NCBI RefSeq assembly: GCF_026342835.1
Contig: NZ_JAPEMI010000001.1
Span: 3,416,501-3,480,500 of the forward strand
DNA: 64,000 nucleotides
Direction of reading: 5' to 3'
Source of the DNA: Streptomyces sp. NBC_00154
Lineage (GTDB): Bacteria; Actinomycetota; Actinomycetes; Streptomycetales; Streptomycetaceae
This document shows positions 50,915 to 61,500 of this stretch, piece after piece. Under the pieces are notes generated by a model. That model saw only the letters and a list, made by a program, of their open reading frames with translations. It was not told where the DNA came from and ran no database searches. Made by a program: the position numbers and the translations under genes. The number at the start of each line of letters is the position of its first letter. Position 1 is the stretch's first letter.

Positions 50915-51922
50915 GTGATCCGGATCGAGCTGGACGAGGCGACGCCCGGCGCGACCCGGATCGCCATCAGCCCGCTGTGGGACGCCTTCTGCAGCCTGCA
51001 TCTGGCCCGGCCGCACCGCACACCCTCCTGGCCGTACGAGGAGTGGGCCGTACGGGCCCGCGAGGTGCTGCGCGAGGACGACCGGACCGCGGCACTGCAG
51101 TTGCTGGTCGACGGCCCGGCGAACTTCCCGGACTTCCTGCTTCCGGTTCCGGTCGGGGCCTCGTCCGTCGATACGGAGCTGGACACCATCCGGGCGACGC
51201 CGCCCGAGGTTGTACGGGCCGGGGTCGAGGAGCACTATCCGGGGCTGGAGGACCATCCCCGCGTCCGCCCCTACCTGGACGACCCCGAGGCGGCCTGCGC
51301 CGCACTCGCCGATGCGTACGCCGCGTACTGGGAAGGCGCACTGGAGCAGCACTGGCCGACCATGCGCCGCCTGGTCGAGGACGAAGTCCTCATCCGCGCC
51401 CGGACCTTCGCGACCGAAGGGGTCGACGCGCTCTTCGCCGGGCTGGAGGCACGGGCCAAGTGGACACCGCCCGTCCTTGAACTGACGAAGCACATCGACG
51501 CCGAGTACCGGGCGGGCGAGCGGCGGCTCCTGCTCGTGCCGCTCGTCTTCGCCGAGGGCTGCCGGCTCTACTCCACCGACGATCCCGAGGTCCTCGCCGT
51601 CTCCTTCCAGGCCCGGGGTGCGGGCGCGCTGCGCGAGCGGGCCGCGGCCGGGCCGGAGCCCACCGACCGGCTCGGTGTGCTGCTCGGACGGGGCCGGGCA
51701 TCGGTCCTGCGCCAGCCCGGCGGACCGCTCACCACGGCAGGGATAGCCGACCGGCTCGGCCTCGCACCGAGCACGGTCTCGGAACATCTGTCCGTCCTCG
51801 CCGACGCGGACGTCGTCACCCGCCACCGGGTCGGACGCAGCGTCTACTACCAGCTCACCGACACCGGCCGGGCGCTGCTCGCGCTGCTGTCGGGCGAGGA
51901 CGTGCTGCACGCCGTGTCCTGA
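50915..51922 (+). CDS. ArsR-type winged-helix regulator with large N-terminal domain
   Basis: 335 aa. The C-terminal 75 residues are an ArsR-like wHTH (LTTAGIADRLGLAPSTVSEHL, given in part, and the wing VTRHRVGRSVYYQLT). The N-terminal 240 residues correspond to the DUF5937-type region found in actinobacterial ArsR-like regulators. No metal-binding Cys motif. It lies upstream of and in the same direction as an ABC exporter, so it may control it. GTG start. Confidence 0.82.
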   Translation: MIRIELDEATPGATRIAISPLWDAFCSLHLARPHRTPSWPYEEWAVRAREVLREDDRTAALQLLVDGPANFPDFLLPVPVGASSVDTELDTIRATPPEVVRAGVEEHYPGLEDHPRVRPYLDDPEAACAALADAYAAYWEGALEQHWPTMRRLVEDEVLIRARTFATEGVDALFAGLEARAKWTPPVLELTKHIDAEYRAGERRLLLVPLVFAEGCRLYSTDDPEVLAVSFQARGAGALRERAAAGPEPTDRLGVLLGRGRASVLRQPGGPLTTAGIADRLGLAPSTVSEHLSVLADADVVTRHRVGRSVYYQLTDTGRALLALLSGEDVLHAVS

Positions 51923-52002
51923 CCGGACCGGGATGTGAACGACGATTCGGCAGCCCCCGAATTGATGGCGGGTGCGGTACGGGCGGGCCTAGCGTCCCCG
52001 CC

Positions 52003-53088
52003 ATGCTTGCGATCGAGGCGAAGAATCTCCGCCGCACCTACACCAGCCGCACCGGCTTTCTGCGCCCCCGCCGCACCACGACCGAGGCCGTGCGCGGCGT
52101 CAGTTTCGAGGTGGCGCGCGGCGAGCTGTTCGGACTGCTCGGCCCCAACGGCGCGGGCAAGACCACGACCATCAAGATGCTCAACACCCTGCTGCTGCCC
52201 GCCTCCGGCACGGCTCGTGTCCTCGGCCATGACGTGGCGTCCGACCCCGTGGCCGTACGCCGCAGGATCGGTTACGTCTTCGGCGGCGACCGGGGCCTGT
52301 ACGACCGGCTCTCCGCTCTCGACAACCTGCGCTACTTCGCCGAGCTGTACGGGGTCGAGCCACGCGAGCAGAAGCGCCGGATCGCCGAACTCCTCGACCT
52401 GGTCGGCCTGGCCGGCCGGGAGAGGGAACGTGTCGAGGGCTACTCCCGCGGGATGAGGCAGCGTCTGCACATCGCCCGCGGTCTGCTGCACAAGCCCGAT
52501 GTCCTCTTCCTCGACGAGCCGTCCATCGGTGTCGACCCGGTGGCGGCGCGCGATCTGCGCCGTACGGTCGCCGATCTGCGGACCGGTGGCACCACCGTCC
52601 TGCTCACCACCCATTACATGGCCGAGGCCGACGAGTTGTGCGACCGGATCGCGGTGATCGCGGGCGGCACGATCCGGGCGCTCGGCACCCCGGACCGGCT
52701 CAAGTCCCGGGTGCAGGAGCGCGACATCCTGGAGATCGAGGCGTACGGGGCGGCCGACGAGCACCTGGACCGCATCCGGGAACTGCCGGGAGTGCGCGGG
52801 GTGGCGGCCGAGGACCGGGGCAGCCGGCAGGCCGTCATGGTGCGGACGGAACGTGGGGCGGAGCTGCACGGGCAGGTCCTGGCGGCGCTCGACGGGATCC
52901 GGATCGGACGGGTCGTCACCCGGGAACCGACCCTGGAGGACGCGTACGTCGCCATCGTCGAAGAGGCTGAGCAAGCCGAGGAGGTGGAGAGCGGTACGGG
53001 CGGTGGCGCGGACACCGGTACGGACGGCAGCGGGGGCGACGGCTCCTGCGCCGCGACGTCCGGCCGGTTCGAGGAGGCCGCCGTATGA
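52003..53088 (+). CDS. ABC-2 exporter ATP-binding protein
   Basis: 361 aa. Walker A GPNGAGKTTT, Q-loop replaced region GYVFGGDRGLYDRL, signature YSRGMRQRLHIA (variant of LSGGQ), Walker B VLFLDEPS and switch TTHYMAE. The signature change to YSRGM is shared by NodI/daunorubicin-type exporters. The tail beyond residue 325 is acidic and Gly-rich. TAGCGT is 7 nt before the ATG (leaderless). Overlaps the first permease by 4 nt. Confidence 0.9.
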   Translation: MLAIEAKNLRRTYTSRTGFLRPRRTTTEAVRGVSFEVARGELFGLLGPNGAGKTTTIKMLNTLLLPASGTARVLGHDVASDPVAVRRRIGYVFGGDRGLYDRLSALDNLRYFAELYGVEPREQKRRIAELLDLVGLAGRERERVEGYSRGMRQRLHIARGLLHKPDVLFLDEPSIGVDPVAARDLRRTVADLRTGGTTVLLTTHYMAEADELCDRIAVIAGGTIRALGTPDRLKSRVQERDILEIEAYGAADEHLDRIRELPGVRGVAAEDRGSRQAVMVRTERGAELHGQVLAALDGIRIGRVVTREPTLEDAYVAIVEEAEQAEEVESGTGGGADTGTDGSGGDGSCAATSGRFEEAAV

Positions 53089-53876
53089 CCGTGTCGCGGG
53101 CCCTTCGCCTGACCGTCGTCGGAGTGCGGACCCATGTCTCGTACATGAGCCGCTCACCGCTCGAAATCACCTTCGCCGTCCTCGTACCCCTGGTGTACGC
53201 GACCCTCGCCGTCTACCTCTTCCGTGCCGCCGACGACCCCGACATGCTGCTCACCGCAGCCGTCGGCGCGGGACTGATGGGCATCTGGTCCTCGGTGCTC
53301 TTCGGGTCGGGCGGAGCCGTGCAGAACCAGCGCTGGCTCGGCACCCTGGAGACGCTGGTCAGCTCGCCCACTCCGCTCTCCCTGGTCCTTCTGCCCATCA
53401 CCCTGGCCACGGCCGTCATCGGTACGTACGCCATGGGCGCGACCGTGGTCTGGGGCGCCGTGCTCTTCGACGTGCCCCTCGACTTCGCGCACCCGCTGCT
53501 CTCTCTGGTGGCCGTACCGGTGTGCGTGCTGTCGCTCGGGATGATGGGGCTGCTGCTCGCCGCCACGTTCGTCCTGTTGCGCAACGCCAACGCACTCGCC
53601 AACCCGCTGGATGCGCCTGTGTGGCTGCTGTCCGGGCTGCTCGTGCCCGTCACCGTGTTCCCGGACTGGACGCGTCCGGTCTCCTGGGCGCTGCCGACCA
53701 CTTGGGGTGCGCGGGCCGTGCACGCGGCGACATCGGGTGGTGCGGCCGTCGGTGAGGTACTGACCCCGATGGCCGTCGCCCTCGCCCTCGGCGCGGTCTA
53801 CGCGCTGGCTGCGGTCCTCGTCCTGGGGCGGGTCGAACACCGTGCGCGGGCCGCTGCCACCCTCTCCCTCGCCTGA
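53085..53876 (+). CDS. ABC-2 permease, first subunit
   Basis: 263 aa, six predicted membrane helices (about 22-42, 57-75, 103-130, 140-165, 172-190, 230-252) and the ABC-2 segment PLDAPVWLLSGLLVPVTVFP. ATGA overlap with the ATPase gene. It forms a heteromeric pore with the next gene product. Substrate unknown. Confidence 0.88.
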   Translation: MTVSRALRLTVVGVRTHVSYMSRSPLEITFAVLVPLVYATLAVYLFRAADDPDMLLTAAVGAGLMGIWSSVLFGSGGAVQNQRWLGTLETLVSSPTPLSLVLLPITLATAVIGTYAMGATVVWGAVLFDVPLDFAHPLLSLVAVPVCVLSLGMMGLLLAATFVLLRNANALANPLDAPVWLLSGLLVPVTVFPDWTRPVSWALPTTWGARAVHAATSGGAAVGEVLTPMAVALALGAVYALAAVLVLGRVEHRARAAATLSLA

Positions 53877-53895
53877 AGCCCAGGAGTTTCGACGC

Positions 53896-54711
53896 ATGCT
53901 CTACCGGATTCCCCACCTCGCTCGACGCATCGTCCGCGCGCTGCGACTCGTCGTGATCGGTGGTGCCCTCTCGTACCGGGCACTGTTCAACTGGACGACG
54001 CCGTCCATGTTCATCGGCACGTTGCTGGTCGGCCCACTGCTGCAACTGCTGTTCTTCGTCTTCCTCGGGCGACAGCTGGGTGTCGCCGACGCCGACGACC
54101 ACTTCTACCTGCTGGGCAACGCCGTTGTCGCCGCCTCCACGGCCTGCGTCTACGGCGGCACCATGGCCATCGCCAACGAGCGCCGCTACGGCACCCTCGG
54201 AGCGGTGTTGCTGAGCCCTCGGCACCGGGCTCCGCTCTGGTTCGGGCGCGCCCTGCCCTGTGTAGTGAACGGCTTCCTCATCAGCGTCTTCACGCTCACT
54301 GCCGCCTGCCTTCTGCTGGGACTGCGGGTTCCGGTTGGCTCGCTGCCCGGTCTCGGAGCGGTGCTCGTCGCCGCTGCGGCCGGCTGCTCCGCCTTCGGGC
54401 TCGCCCTGGGGGCGCTCGGCCTGCGTTTCCGCGATGTGTTCCTGCTGTCCAACGTGGCGAGTTCCGTACTCCTTCTGCTCACCGGGGCCAATGTGCCGCG
54501 CGAGACCCTCCCGGGATGGATGCGGGCCTTCGGGGACGTACTCCCGCTGACCCATGCCGCCGAGGCCGCCCGGCAGTTGTCCGCGGGCGGCGGGCTCGAC
54601 CGGGGGCGGCTCGGTGCCGAGCTGGCGACGGGGCCGGGTATGCGGTGCTCGCCGTCGTCCTGCTGGCACTCTTCGAACGCGGCAGCAGACGACGCGCGAC
54701 GCTCGACGTGA
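53896..54711 (+). CDS. ABC-2 permease, second subunit, apparent 3' frameshift
   Basis: 271 aa as it stands. Five helices and the ABC-2 segment LLLLTGANVPRETLPGW are normal, but after LATGPG the frame yields a Cys/Ser-rich, non-membrane end. Adding one base in the G run at 54630-54633 moves into a frame reading GAGYAVLAVVLLALFERG and ending RATLDVM at a TGA (54714-54716), which supplies the missing last helix. This is either a sequencing error, a recent mutation or programmed slippage. ATG 53896 has AGGAG 9 nt upstream. Confidence 0.85.
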   Translation: MLYRIPHLARRIVRALRLVVIGGALSYRALFNWTTPSMFIGTLLVGPLLQLLFFVFLGRQLGVADADDHFYLLGNAVVAASTACVYGGTMAIANERRYGTLGAVLLSPRHRAPLWFGRALPCVVNGFLISVFTLTAACLLLGLRVPVGSLPGLGAVLVAAAAGCSAFGLALGALGLRFRDVFLLSNVASSVLLLLTGANVPRETLPGWMRAFGDVLPLTHAAEAARQLSAGGGLDRGRLGAELATGPGMRCSPSSCWHSSNAAADDARRST

Positions 54712-54949
54712 TGTGAATCCGGCCATCACGCACGGCTGTCACGCACGGCCGTGACGCAGGGCTGTCGGGTGCGGCCGCGGCACCGGCCGTTGCCGCGGCG
54801 CGCCCTCGCTGACCACCGCCACGGGCCGCGGTGCTGGAGTTCACCCGGGGTTCGTGTCGACGATGCCCGTGCGTGGCAGCCTCCCCTGGCGAGGCGACTC
54901 GACGCGGGCACCGGCTCGGCGCCGGGCGCAGACAGAGAGGCGTACGGAC

Positions 54950-55147
54950 ATGGAGAGCGGACCTGCGATCTTCGCCGGGACGGCGTTTGCGCTGTTCGGG
55001 GCCGCGCTTCTGGTCTGGACGGGGGCGCGCGTCGTCCATCGCGCGCCGGTTGCGCACGGGGTGAGCCCCGTCGTCTCCACCGCACTCGCCACTTTGTTCG
55101 GCGTACTTTTCCTCGCCCTCGGCGTGTGGTGCTTCACTCACATCTGA
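54950..55147 (+). CDS. Small two-helix membrane protein, 65 aa
   Basis: MESGPAIFAGTAFALFGAAL... forms one hydrophobic helix (about 5-25), a short polar loop with VVHRAPVAHG, and a second helix (about 38-62). No family recognised. ATG 54950 has GAGAGG about 9 nt upstream. Stands alone between the exporter and topA; the preceding gap has CACGCACGGC direct repeats and a GTCACG/CGTGAC inverted repeat (54738-54755). Confidence 0.65.
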   Translation: MESGPAIFAGTAFALFGAALLVWTGARVVHRAPVAHGVSPVVSTALATLFGVLFLALGVWCFTHI

Positions 55148-55494
55148 TCCATTCCCCTGCCCGGCGCCACCGGGTTCCCACTGCCTCCTCGACCGTGCGG
55201 CCACCGGGTCCGGACCCGCGAACACGCCCGGCGGCACCGCCTCTCTCCTCCGGTGATCACAGCGCGGCCACCGGGCCCCGAAACCCGCAGGCAGCGACCG
55301 TGCGCGCCGCGTAACGGGCACTCCGGGCGGCAGGAATGGCGGAAGTCGGGTTACCGTTCGAGTGGCCGTTGCGGGCTTTTGCCGTTTGACACGGGGGCGG
55401 GTTGTACCGTCACACTCCGCAGCGACAGCACCGTCGGCAGCGCCATCGCGCTGCCCGGATGCCCACTGAGTGTCGACCGGAGAGAAGAGCGAAG
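55148..55494 (+). promoter_or_regulatory. topA upstream region
   Basis: 347 nt without a gene. A consensus -35-like TTGACA (55386-55391) is followed by TACCGT (55405-55410) at only 13 bp, too short for a normal promoter; no better -10 stands out at 17-18 bp. topA promoters of Streptomyces respond to supercoiling, so atypical spacing could matter, but this is speculative. Confidence 0.3.
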
Positions 55495-58353
55495 TTGTCC
55501 CCGACCAGCGAGACCGCACAGGGCGGCCGCCGACTCGTCATCGTCGAGTCGCCTGCCAAGGCGAAGACGATCAAGGGCTACCTCGGCCCCGGATACGTCG
55601 TCGAGGCGAGCGTCGGGCACATCCGTGACCTGCCGAACGGCGCCGCAGAGGTGCCGGACGAGTACACCGGCGAGGTCCGTCGGCTCGGCGTCGACGTCGA
55701 GCATGACTTCCAGCCCATCTACGTCGTCAACGCGGACAAGAAGGCGCAGGTCAGGAAGCTCAAGCAGCTGCTGGCCGAGTCCGACGAACTCTTCCTCGCG
55801 ACCGATGAGGACCGCGAGGGCGAAGCCATCGCGTGGCACCTGCAGGAAGTGCTCAAGCCGAAGGTCCCGGTCCACCGGATGGTCTTCCACGAGATCACCA
55901 AGGACGCGATCCGGGAGGCGGTGGCCAACCCGCGCGAGCTCAATCAGCGCATGGTCGACGCCCAGGAGACCCGCCGTATCCTCGACCGTCTCTACGGCTA
56001 CGAGGTCTCGCCGGTCCTGTGGAAGAAGGTCATGCCGCGGCTGTCGGCCGGCCGCGTCCAGTCCGTCGCCACCCGCCTCGTCGTCGAGCGGGAGCGCGAG
56101 CGCATCGCCTTCCGCTCCGCCGAGTACTGGGACCTGACCGGTACGTTCGCCACCGGCCGAACCGGTGACGCCTCCGACCCGTCGACGCTGACGGCCCGCC
56201 TGAGCGCGGTCGACGGCCGCCGGATCGCCCAGGGCCGCGACTTCGGTCCGGACGGGCAGCTGAAGTCCGGCTCCGGCCAGGTGCTGCACCTGGACGAGAC
56301 GAACGCCCGGGCCCTGGCCGCCGCGCTCGCCGACTCCACGTTCGCCGTACGGTCCGTCGAGTCGAAGCCGTACCGCCGCTCCCCGTACGCCCCGTTCCGT
56401 ACGACGACCCTCCAGCAGGAGGCGAGCCGCAAGCTGGGCTTCGGGGCCAAGGCCACCATGCAGGTCGCGCAGAAGCTGTACGAGAACGGCTTCATCACCT
56501 ACATGCGTACCGACTCCACGACCCTCTCCGACACCGCGATTTCCGCGGCGAGGGCGCAGGTCACGCAGTTGTACGGCGCCGACTACCTGCCGGACAAGCC
56601 GCGCACGTACGCCGGGAAGGTCAAGAACGCGCAGGAGGCGCACGAGGCGATCCGCCCCTCCGGCGACCGCTTCCGCACGCCCGCCGAGACCGGCCTGACC
56701 GGCGACCAGTTCCGCCTCTACGAGCTGATCTGGAAGCGGACCGTCGCCTCCCAGATGAAGGACGCGGTCGGCAACTCCGTCACCGTGAAGATCGGTGGCC
56801 GGGCGAGCGACGGCCGGGACGCCGAGTTCTCCGCGTCCGGCAAGACGATCACCTTCCACGGCTTCATGAAGGCGTACGTCGAAGGCGCCGACGACCCGAA
56901 CGCCGAGCTCGACGACCGTGAGCGGCGGCTGCCGCAGGTCGCCGAGGGCGACGCGCTGTCCGCCGAGGAGATCTCGGTCGACGGCCACGCCACCAAGCCG
57001 CCGGCCCGTTACACCGAGGCCTCGCTGGTCAAGGAGCTGGAAGAGCGCGAGATCGGCCGCCCGTCGACGTACGCCTCGATCATCGGCACCATCCTCGACC
57101 GCGGCTATGTCTTCAAGAAGGGCACGGCGCTCGTCCCGTCGTTCCTCTCCTTCGCCGTGGTCAACCTGCTGGAGAAGCACTTCGGCCGGCTCGTCGACTA
57201 CGACTTCACCGCGCGGATGGAGGACGACCTCGACCGCATCGCGCGGGGCGAGGCCCAGTCCGTGCCGTGGCTGAGGCGCTTCTACTTCGGTAAGGGCGAC
57301 GACGCGGTCAGCGGCGCGGCCTCCGCAGCGGGCAACGGCGACGGCGACCACCTCGGCGGCCTGAAGGAGCTCGTCACCGACCTCGGCGCGATCGACGCCC
57401 GGGAGATCTCCTCCTTCCCCGTCGGCAACGACATCACGCTCCGCGTCGGGCGGTACGGCCCGTACATCGAGCGCGGTGAGAAGGACGCCGAGGGCCACCA
57501 GCGCGCGGATGTGCCGGAGGAACTGGCACCCGACGAGCTGTCCGTCGAGTACGCGGAGGAGCTGCTGGCCAAGCCGAGCGGCGACTACGAGCTCGGCGCG
57601 GACCCGGTGACCGGGAACCAGATCATCGCGAAGGACGGCCGGTACGGTCCGTACGTCACCGAGGTGCTGCCCGAGGGCACGCCGAAGACCGGCAAGAACG
57701 CGGTGAAGCCGCGGACCGCGTCGCTCTTCAAGTCGATGTCGCTGGACACGGTGACGCTGGCCGACGCGCTCAGGCTGATGTCGCTGCCGCGGGTCGTCGG
57801 CGAGGACGCCGAAGGGGTCGAGATCACCGCACAGAACGGCCGCTACGGCCCGTACCTGAAGAAGGGCACAGACTCGCGTTCGCTCACCTCCGAGGACCAG
57901 CTCTTCGACATCACGCTCGAAGAGGCCCTCGCGATCTACGCCCAGCCGAAGCAGCGCGGACGGGCCGCCGCCAAGCCGCCGCTGAAGGAGTTGGGCACCG
58001 ACCCGGTGAGCGGTGCTCCGGTCGTCGTCAAGGACGGGCGCTTCGGTGCGTACGTCACCGACGGCGAGACAAATGCGACGCTGCGCACCGACGACAGTGT
58101 CGAGGACATCACGCCGGAGCGCGGCTACGAGCTCCTCGCGGAGAAGCGCGCCAAGGGACCCGCCAAGAAGAAGACGGCGAAGAAGGCCCCGGCGAAGAAG
58201 ACGGCCGCGAAGAAGACGACGGCCGCGAAGAAGACGACTTCGACGGCGGCCAAGAAGACCGCGGCGAAGAAGACGACGACCGCGAAGAAAGCGACGACGG
58301 CGAAGAAGGCCGTGGCCAGGAAGGCGACTGCGGCGTCCCCCGCCGAGGACTGA
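55495..58353 (+). CDS. topA: DNA topoisomerase I
   Basis: 952 aa type IA topoisomerase relaxing negative supercoils. Toprim domain with RRLVIVESPAKAKTIKGY and the metal triad LATDEDREGEA; active-site Tyr in GFITYMRTDS. No Zn-finger cysteines; instead four C-terminal repeat domains (each with a GRYGPY(V/I) or GRFGAYV string) and then a Lys/Ala-rich tail of about 65 residues, as in Streptomyces TopA. TTG start at 55495, giving the (M)SPTSETAQGG N-terminus; GGAGAG and AAGAG lie just upstream. Confidence 0.96.
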   Translation: MSPTSETAQGGRRLVIVESPAKAKTIKGYLGPGYVVEASVGHIRDLPNGAAEVPDEYTGEVRRLGVDVEHDFQPIYVVNADKKAQVRKLKQLLAESDELFLATDEDREGEAIAWHLQEVLKPKVPVHRMVFHEITKDAIREAVANPRELNQRMVDAQETRRILDRLYGYEVSPVLWKKVMPRLSAGRVQSVATRLVVERERERIAFRSAEYWDLTGTFATGRTGDASDPSTLTARLSAVDGRRIAQGRDFGPDGQLKSGSGQVLHLDETNARALAAALADSTFAVRSVESKPYRRSPYAPFRTTTLQQEASRKLGFGAKATMQVAQKLYENGFITYMRTDSTTLSDTAISAARAQVTQLYGADYLPDKPRTYAGKVKNAQEAHEAIRPSGDRFRTPAETGLTGDQFRLYELIWKRTVASQMKDAVGNSVTVKIGGRASDGRDAEFSASGKTITFHGFMKAYVEGADDPNAELDDRERRLPQVAEGDALSAEEISVDGHATKPPARYTEASLVKELEEREIGRPSTYASIIGTILDRGYVFKKGTALVPSFLSFAVVNLLEKHFGRLVDYDFTARMEDDLDRIARGEAQSVPWLRRFYFGKGDDAVSGAASAAGNGDGDHLGGLKELVTDLGAIDAREISSFPVGNDITLRVGRYGPYIERGEKDAEGHQRADVPEELAPDELSVEYAEELLAKPSGDYELGADPVTGNQIIAKDGRYGPYVTEVLPEGTPKTGKNAVKPRTASLFKSMSLDTVTLADALRLMSLPRVVGEDAEGVEITAQNGRYGPYLKKGTDSRSLTSEDQLFDITLEEALAIYAQPKQRGRAAAKPPLKELGTDPVSGAPVVVKDGRFGAYVTDGETNATLRTDDSVEDITPERGYELLAEKRAKGPAKKKTAKKAPAKKTAAKKTTAAKKTTSTAAKKTAAKKTTTAKKATTAKKAVARKATAASPAED

Positions 58354-58388
58354 TGACAGTCGGCTGACGGCCGAGCACGTGTGAGCGC

Positions 58389-58422
58389 CAGGGCCCGGCA
58401 CCTCTCCAGGTGCCGGGCCCTG
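58389..58422 (+). terminator. Terminator after topA
   Basis: 15-bp perfect stem CAGGGCCCGGCACCT / AGGTGCCGGGCCCTG with loop CTCC, followed by CGTTTTC. Confidence 0.92.
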
Positions 58423-58596
58423 CGTTTTCGGTCCGTCCGGCGTCCGAGGAGCGGGGGCGGGGCCCCGGTTTCGGGAAGGGGTGAGTGGGCGAACAAGCCT
58501 GCCTCAGGCGCCCGAACCCCGCCCCACCCCGCGCCCGGCGCCCATATGTTCGGACGGGGCCACCGGTGACCGCGCCGCTCCGGATAGGCTGGGCGG

Positions 58597-61500
58597 ATGA
58601 CGCGAGCCGAGCAGCCAACGGTCGTGAGCCCCACCTCCGACACACTTGCCGCAGACTCACGCGAGCGCGCCGTACGAGCCCTGTTGCATGTTCCCCCGCT
58701 GAAGCGGTTGTGGAGCGCGCAGCTCGTCGGTGGAATCGGCGATGCACTCGCCCTTCTCGTGCTGGTGCTGCTGTCGCTGCAAGCGGCGGTCCTCGAGGGC
58801 TCATTCGGATCCGGATACCGCGGGGCGGCCTTTGCCGTCGCCGCTGTCTTCGGTGCCCGAATCCTTGCCACGCTCCTCTTCGGAGCCGTACTCCTGGGGC
58901 CGCTGACGACGCTCACCGCGCCCGGCGGACCGCTGGACCGGCGGTGGCTGATGATCGGAGCGGACGGGCTGCGGCTCGCACTGCTCGTCGTCGCACCGCT
59001 GTGGATCGACTGGATGCCCGACAAGGCGCTCATGATGATCCTCATCACCGTCTTCGTCACCGGCGTCGGCGAACGGCTGTGGACCATCGCCAAGGAGAGC
59101 GCCGCGCCCGCGCTGCTGCCCGCCCCGCCCGCGGAGGGCGCCGCGGTACGCCCGCTGCCGGACCACCTCGACGCCCTGCGCCGGCTCTCCCTGCGTACGG
59201 ACTTCGCCGCCGTTCCCGCCGCGGCCGCCGTCCTGCTGATTGCCACGCTCATCGGCAATCTGCTGGGTTCGGGGCTGGAGTGGTTCTCCTTCCATCAGGC
59301 GGCCCTCGGCTCGTACGTCGCGGCCGGACTGTTCTCCGCCTCGATCTCCACCCTGTACTTCCTCGAACTGCCCGGTTCGCCGACGCCCCGCCCGCGCTCG
59401 CCCCTGGAGGGCCTGCGCCGGCCGTCCACGGCCGACGGCCCGGACAGGGGCCGTACCGGCGCCGTCCCGCTGATCGTCGGCGCCTGCGCCGCGGTCGCCG
59501 GAGCGGTCGCCGCCGCAGCCGCCGTCGCCGTACTGCACGCGGCCGACCTCGGTGGCGGCCCCGTCACCTTCGCCCTGCTGATCCTCGCTCTGACCGGCGC
59601 CACCGGGACCGGCATCCGGACCGCCGAGAAGGTGCTGCCCACCCTGTCGCGGCGCCGGCTGCTCGCCCTCGCCACCGCCGTCACCGGGGTCGCGCTCCTC
59701 GCGATGGGTCTGGTGCCGGACACGGCGACCGTGGTGTTCATCGCGGTCCTCGCCGGATACGCGGCGGGTGTCGCCGCGTACACCGGGCACACGCTCGTGG
59801 ACCAGGAGACCGAGGAGGTCCGCCGGGCCAGGACCACCGAGCACCTCCAGGCCGTCGTCCGGGTCCTGATCGCGCTCGGCGCGGTCGGGGGCCCGCTGCT
59901 GGCCGCTGCCATCGGCACGCACCGACTGACCGCCGGTGACTTCGTCTTCGCGCACGGCGGCGCCGCCTTCGCCCTGATGCTCATCGGCGCCCTGCTGCTG
60001 CCGGTCGCCGCGATCGTCCTCGCCAGGACGGACGACCGGTCCGGGGTGCCGCTGCGCCGCGATCTGCGCGAGGCCCTGCGCGGCGGCGAACCGGCCGTGG
60101 CGCCCGCAGCGACGGGCTTCTTCCTGGTCCTGGAGGGCGGCGACGGGGCCGGCAAGTCCACCCAGGTCGAGGCGCTCGCCGAGTGGATCCGCGCCAAGGG
60201 CCACGAGGTCGTCGTCACCCGTGAGCCGGGGGCTACCCCGGTCGGCAAGCGGCTGCGTTCCATCCTGCTCGACGTGTCGTCGGCCGGTCTTTCGAACCGG
60301 GCCGAGGCCCTGCTGTACGCCGCCGACCGTGCCGAGCACGTCGACTCGCTGGTCCGTCCGGCGCTGGAGCGCGGCGCGATCGTCATCTCCGACCGTTACA
60401 TCGACTCGTCCGTCGCCTACCAGGGCGCCGGCCGCGACCTGTCCCCGACCGAGATCGCCCGGATCTCGCGATGGGCGACGAGCGGCCTCGTACCGCATCT
60501 GACGGTGCTGCTCGACGTCGACCCGGAGACCGCGCGGGAACGGTTCACCGAGGCGCCCGACCGGCTGGAGTCCGAGCCGCCCGAGTTCCACGCCCGGGTA
60601 CGGTCCGGCTTCCTGACCCTGGCCGCAGCCGACCCGACCCGCTATCTGGTGGTGGACGCAGGCCAGGAACCGGAATCGATCACCACCGTCGTACGCCACC
60701 GGCTCGACCAGCTCCTGCCGCTCTCCGAGGCCGAGATCAAGGCCCAGGCGGAGGCGCGCAAGGCGGCCGAGGACGAGGCCCGGCGCAAGGCCGAGGAAGT
60801 GGCCGCCCGCAAGGCGGAGGAGGAGCGACTGGAGCGCGAGCGCCAGGAACAGCTCGCCAAGCTCCGTGCCGAGGAGGAGGAGCGTCAGCGCCGCGAGCTG
60901 GAGGAGGCGCGGCAGCGCGAGGCCGAACGGCAGGCGGAGGAAGCCCGTCGGCAGGCCGAGGAGGCCCGCAGGATCGCCGAGGAGGAGCGGGTCAGGCGGG
61001 AGGCCGAGGAGCAGGCCCGCGAGGCCGAGCAGGCCCGGCTGCGCCGGCAGGCCGAGGAGGAGGCCAGGCTTCGCAAGGAGGCCGAGGCGCGGCGGCTGGA
61101 GAAGCAGCGCAAGGCCGAGGAGGCTCTGCTGCGGGCCGAGGCGGCCCGGCGGCAGGCGGAGGCCGAGGCGGCTTCGGCTGCTGCGGCGCAGGCTGCCCGA
61201 GCGGGTTCCGCGTCCGTCCCGGACAACGAGCTCACGGTGCCGACGCCGGTGGTCGGCCCGAACGAGGTGACCCAGGCGGTGCCGTCGCCGGTTGCCACAC
61301 CGTCGCCCGAGGACGAGACGGCGATGCTCCCGAAGGTCTCCGACGCGACAGACCGTTCCGAGGGGTCGGAGCGGTCGGAGCGTCCTCCGGTACGGGACGC
61401 TGCGGGTGCCGCTGACGAGACGACGGTGCTTCCGCCGGTCCGGGACGTACGGGAGGCTCGTGACGAGCACCCGGCGGACCGGGTCCCGCGCGGCATCTTC

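Noticed and set aside
52003..54716. ABC exporter as part of an antibiotic biosynthesis cluster
   Set aside because: The ATPase resembles daunorubicin-type exporters, but no biosynthetic gene is adjacent and the surroundings are core genes.
55386..55410. TTGACA-13-TACCGT as the topA promoter
   Set aside because: The 13-bp spacing is too short for a normal sigma-70-type promoter; noted only as a low-confidence element.
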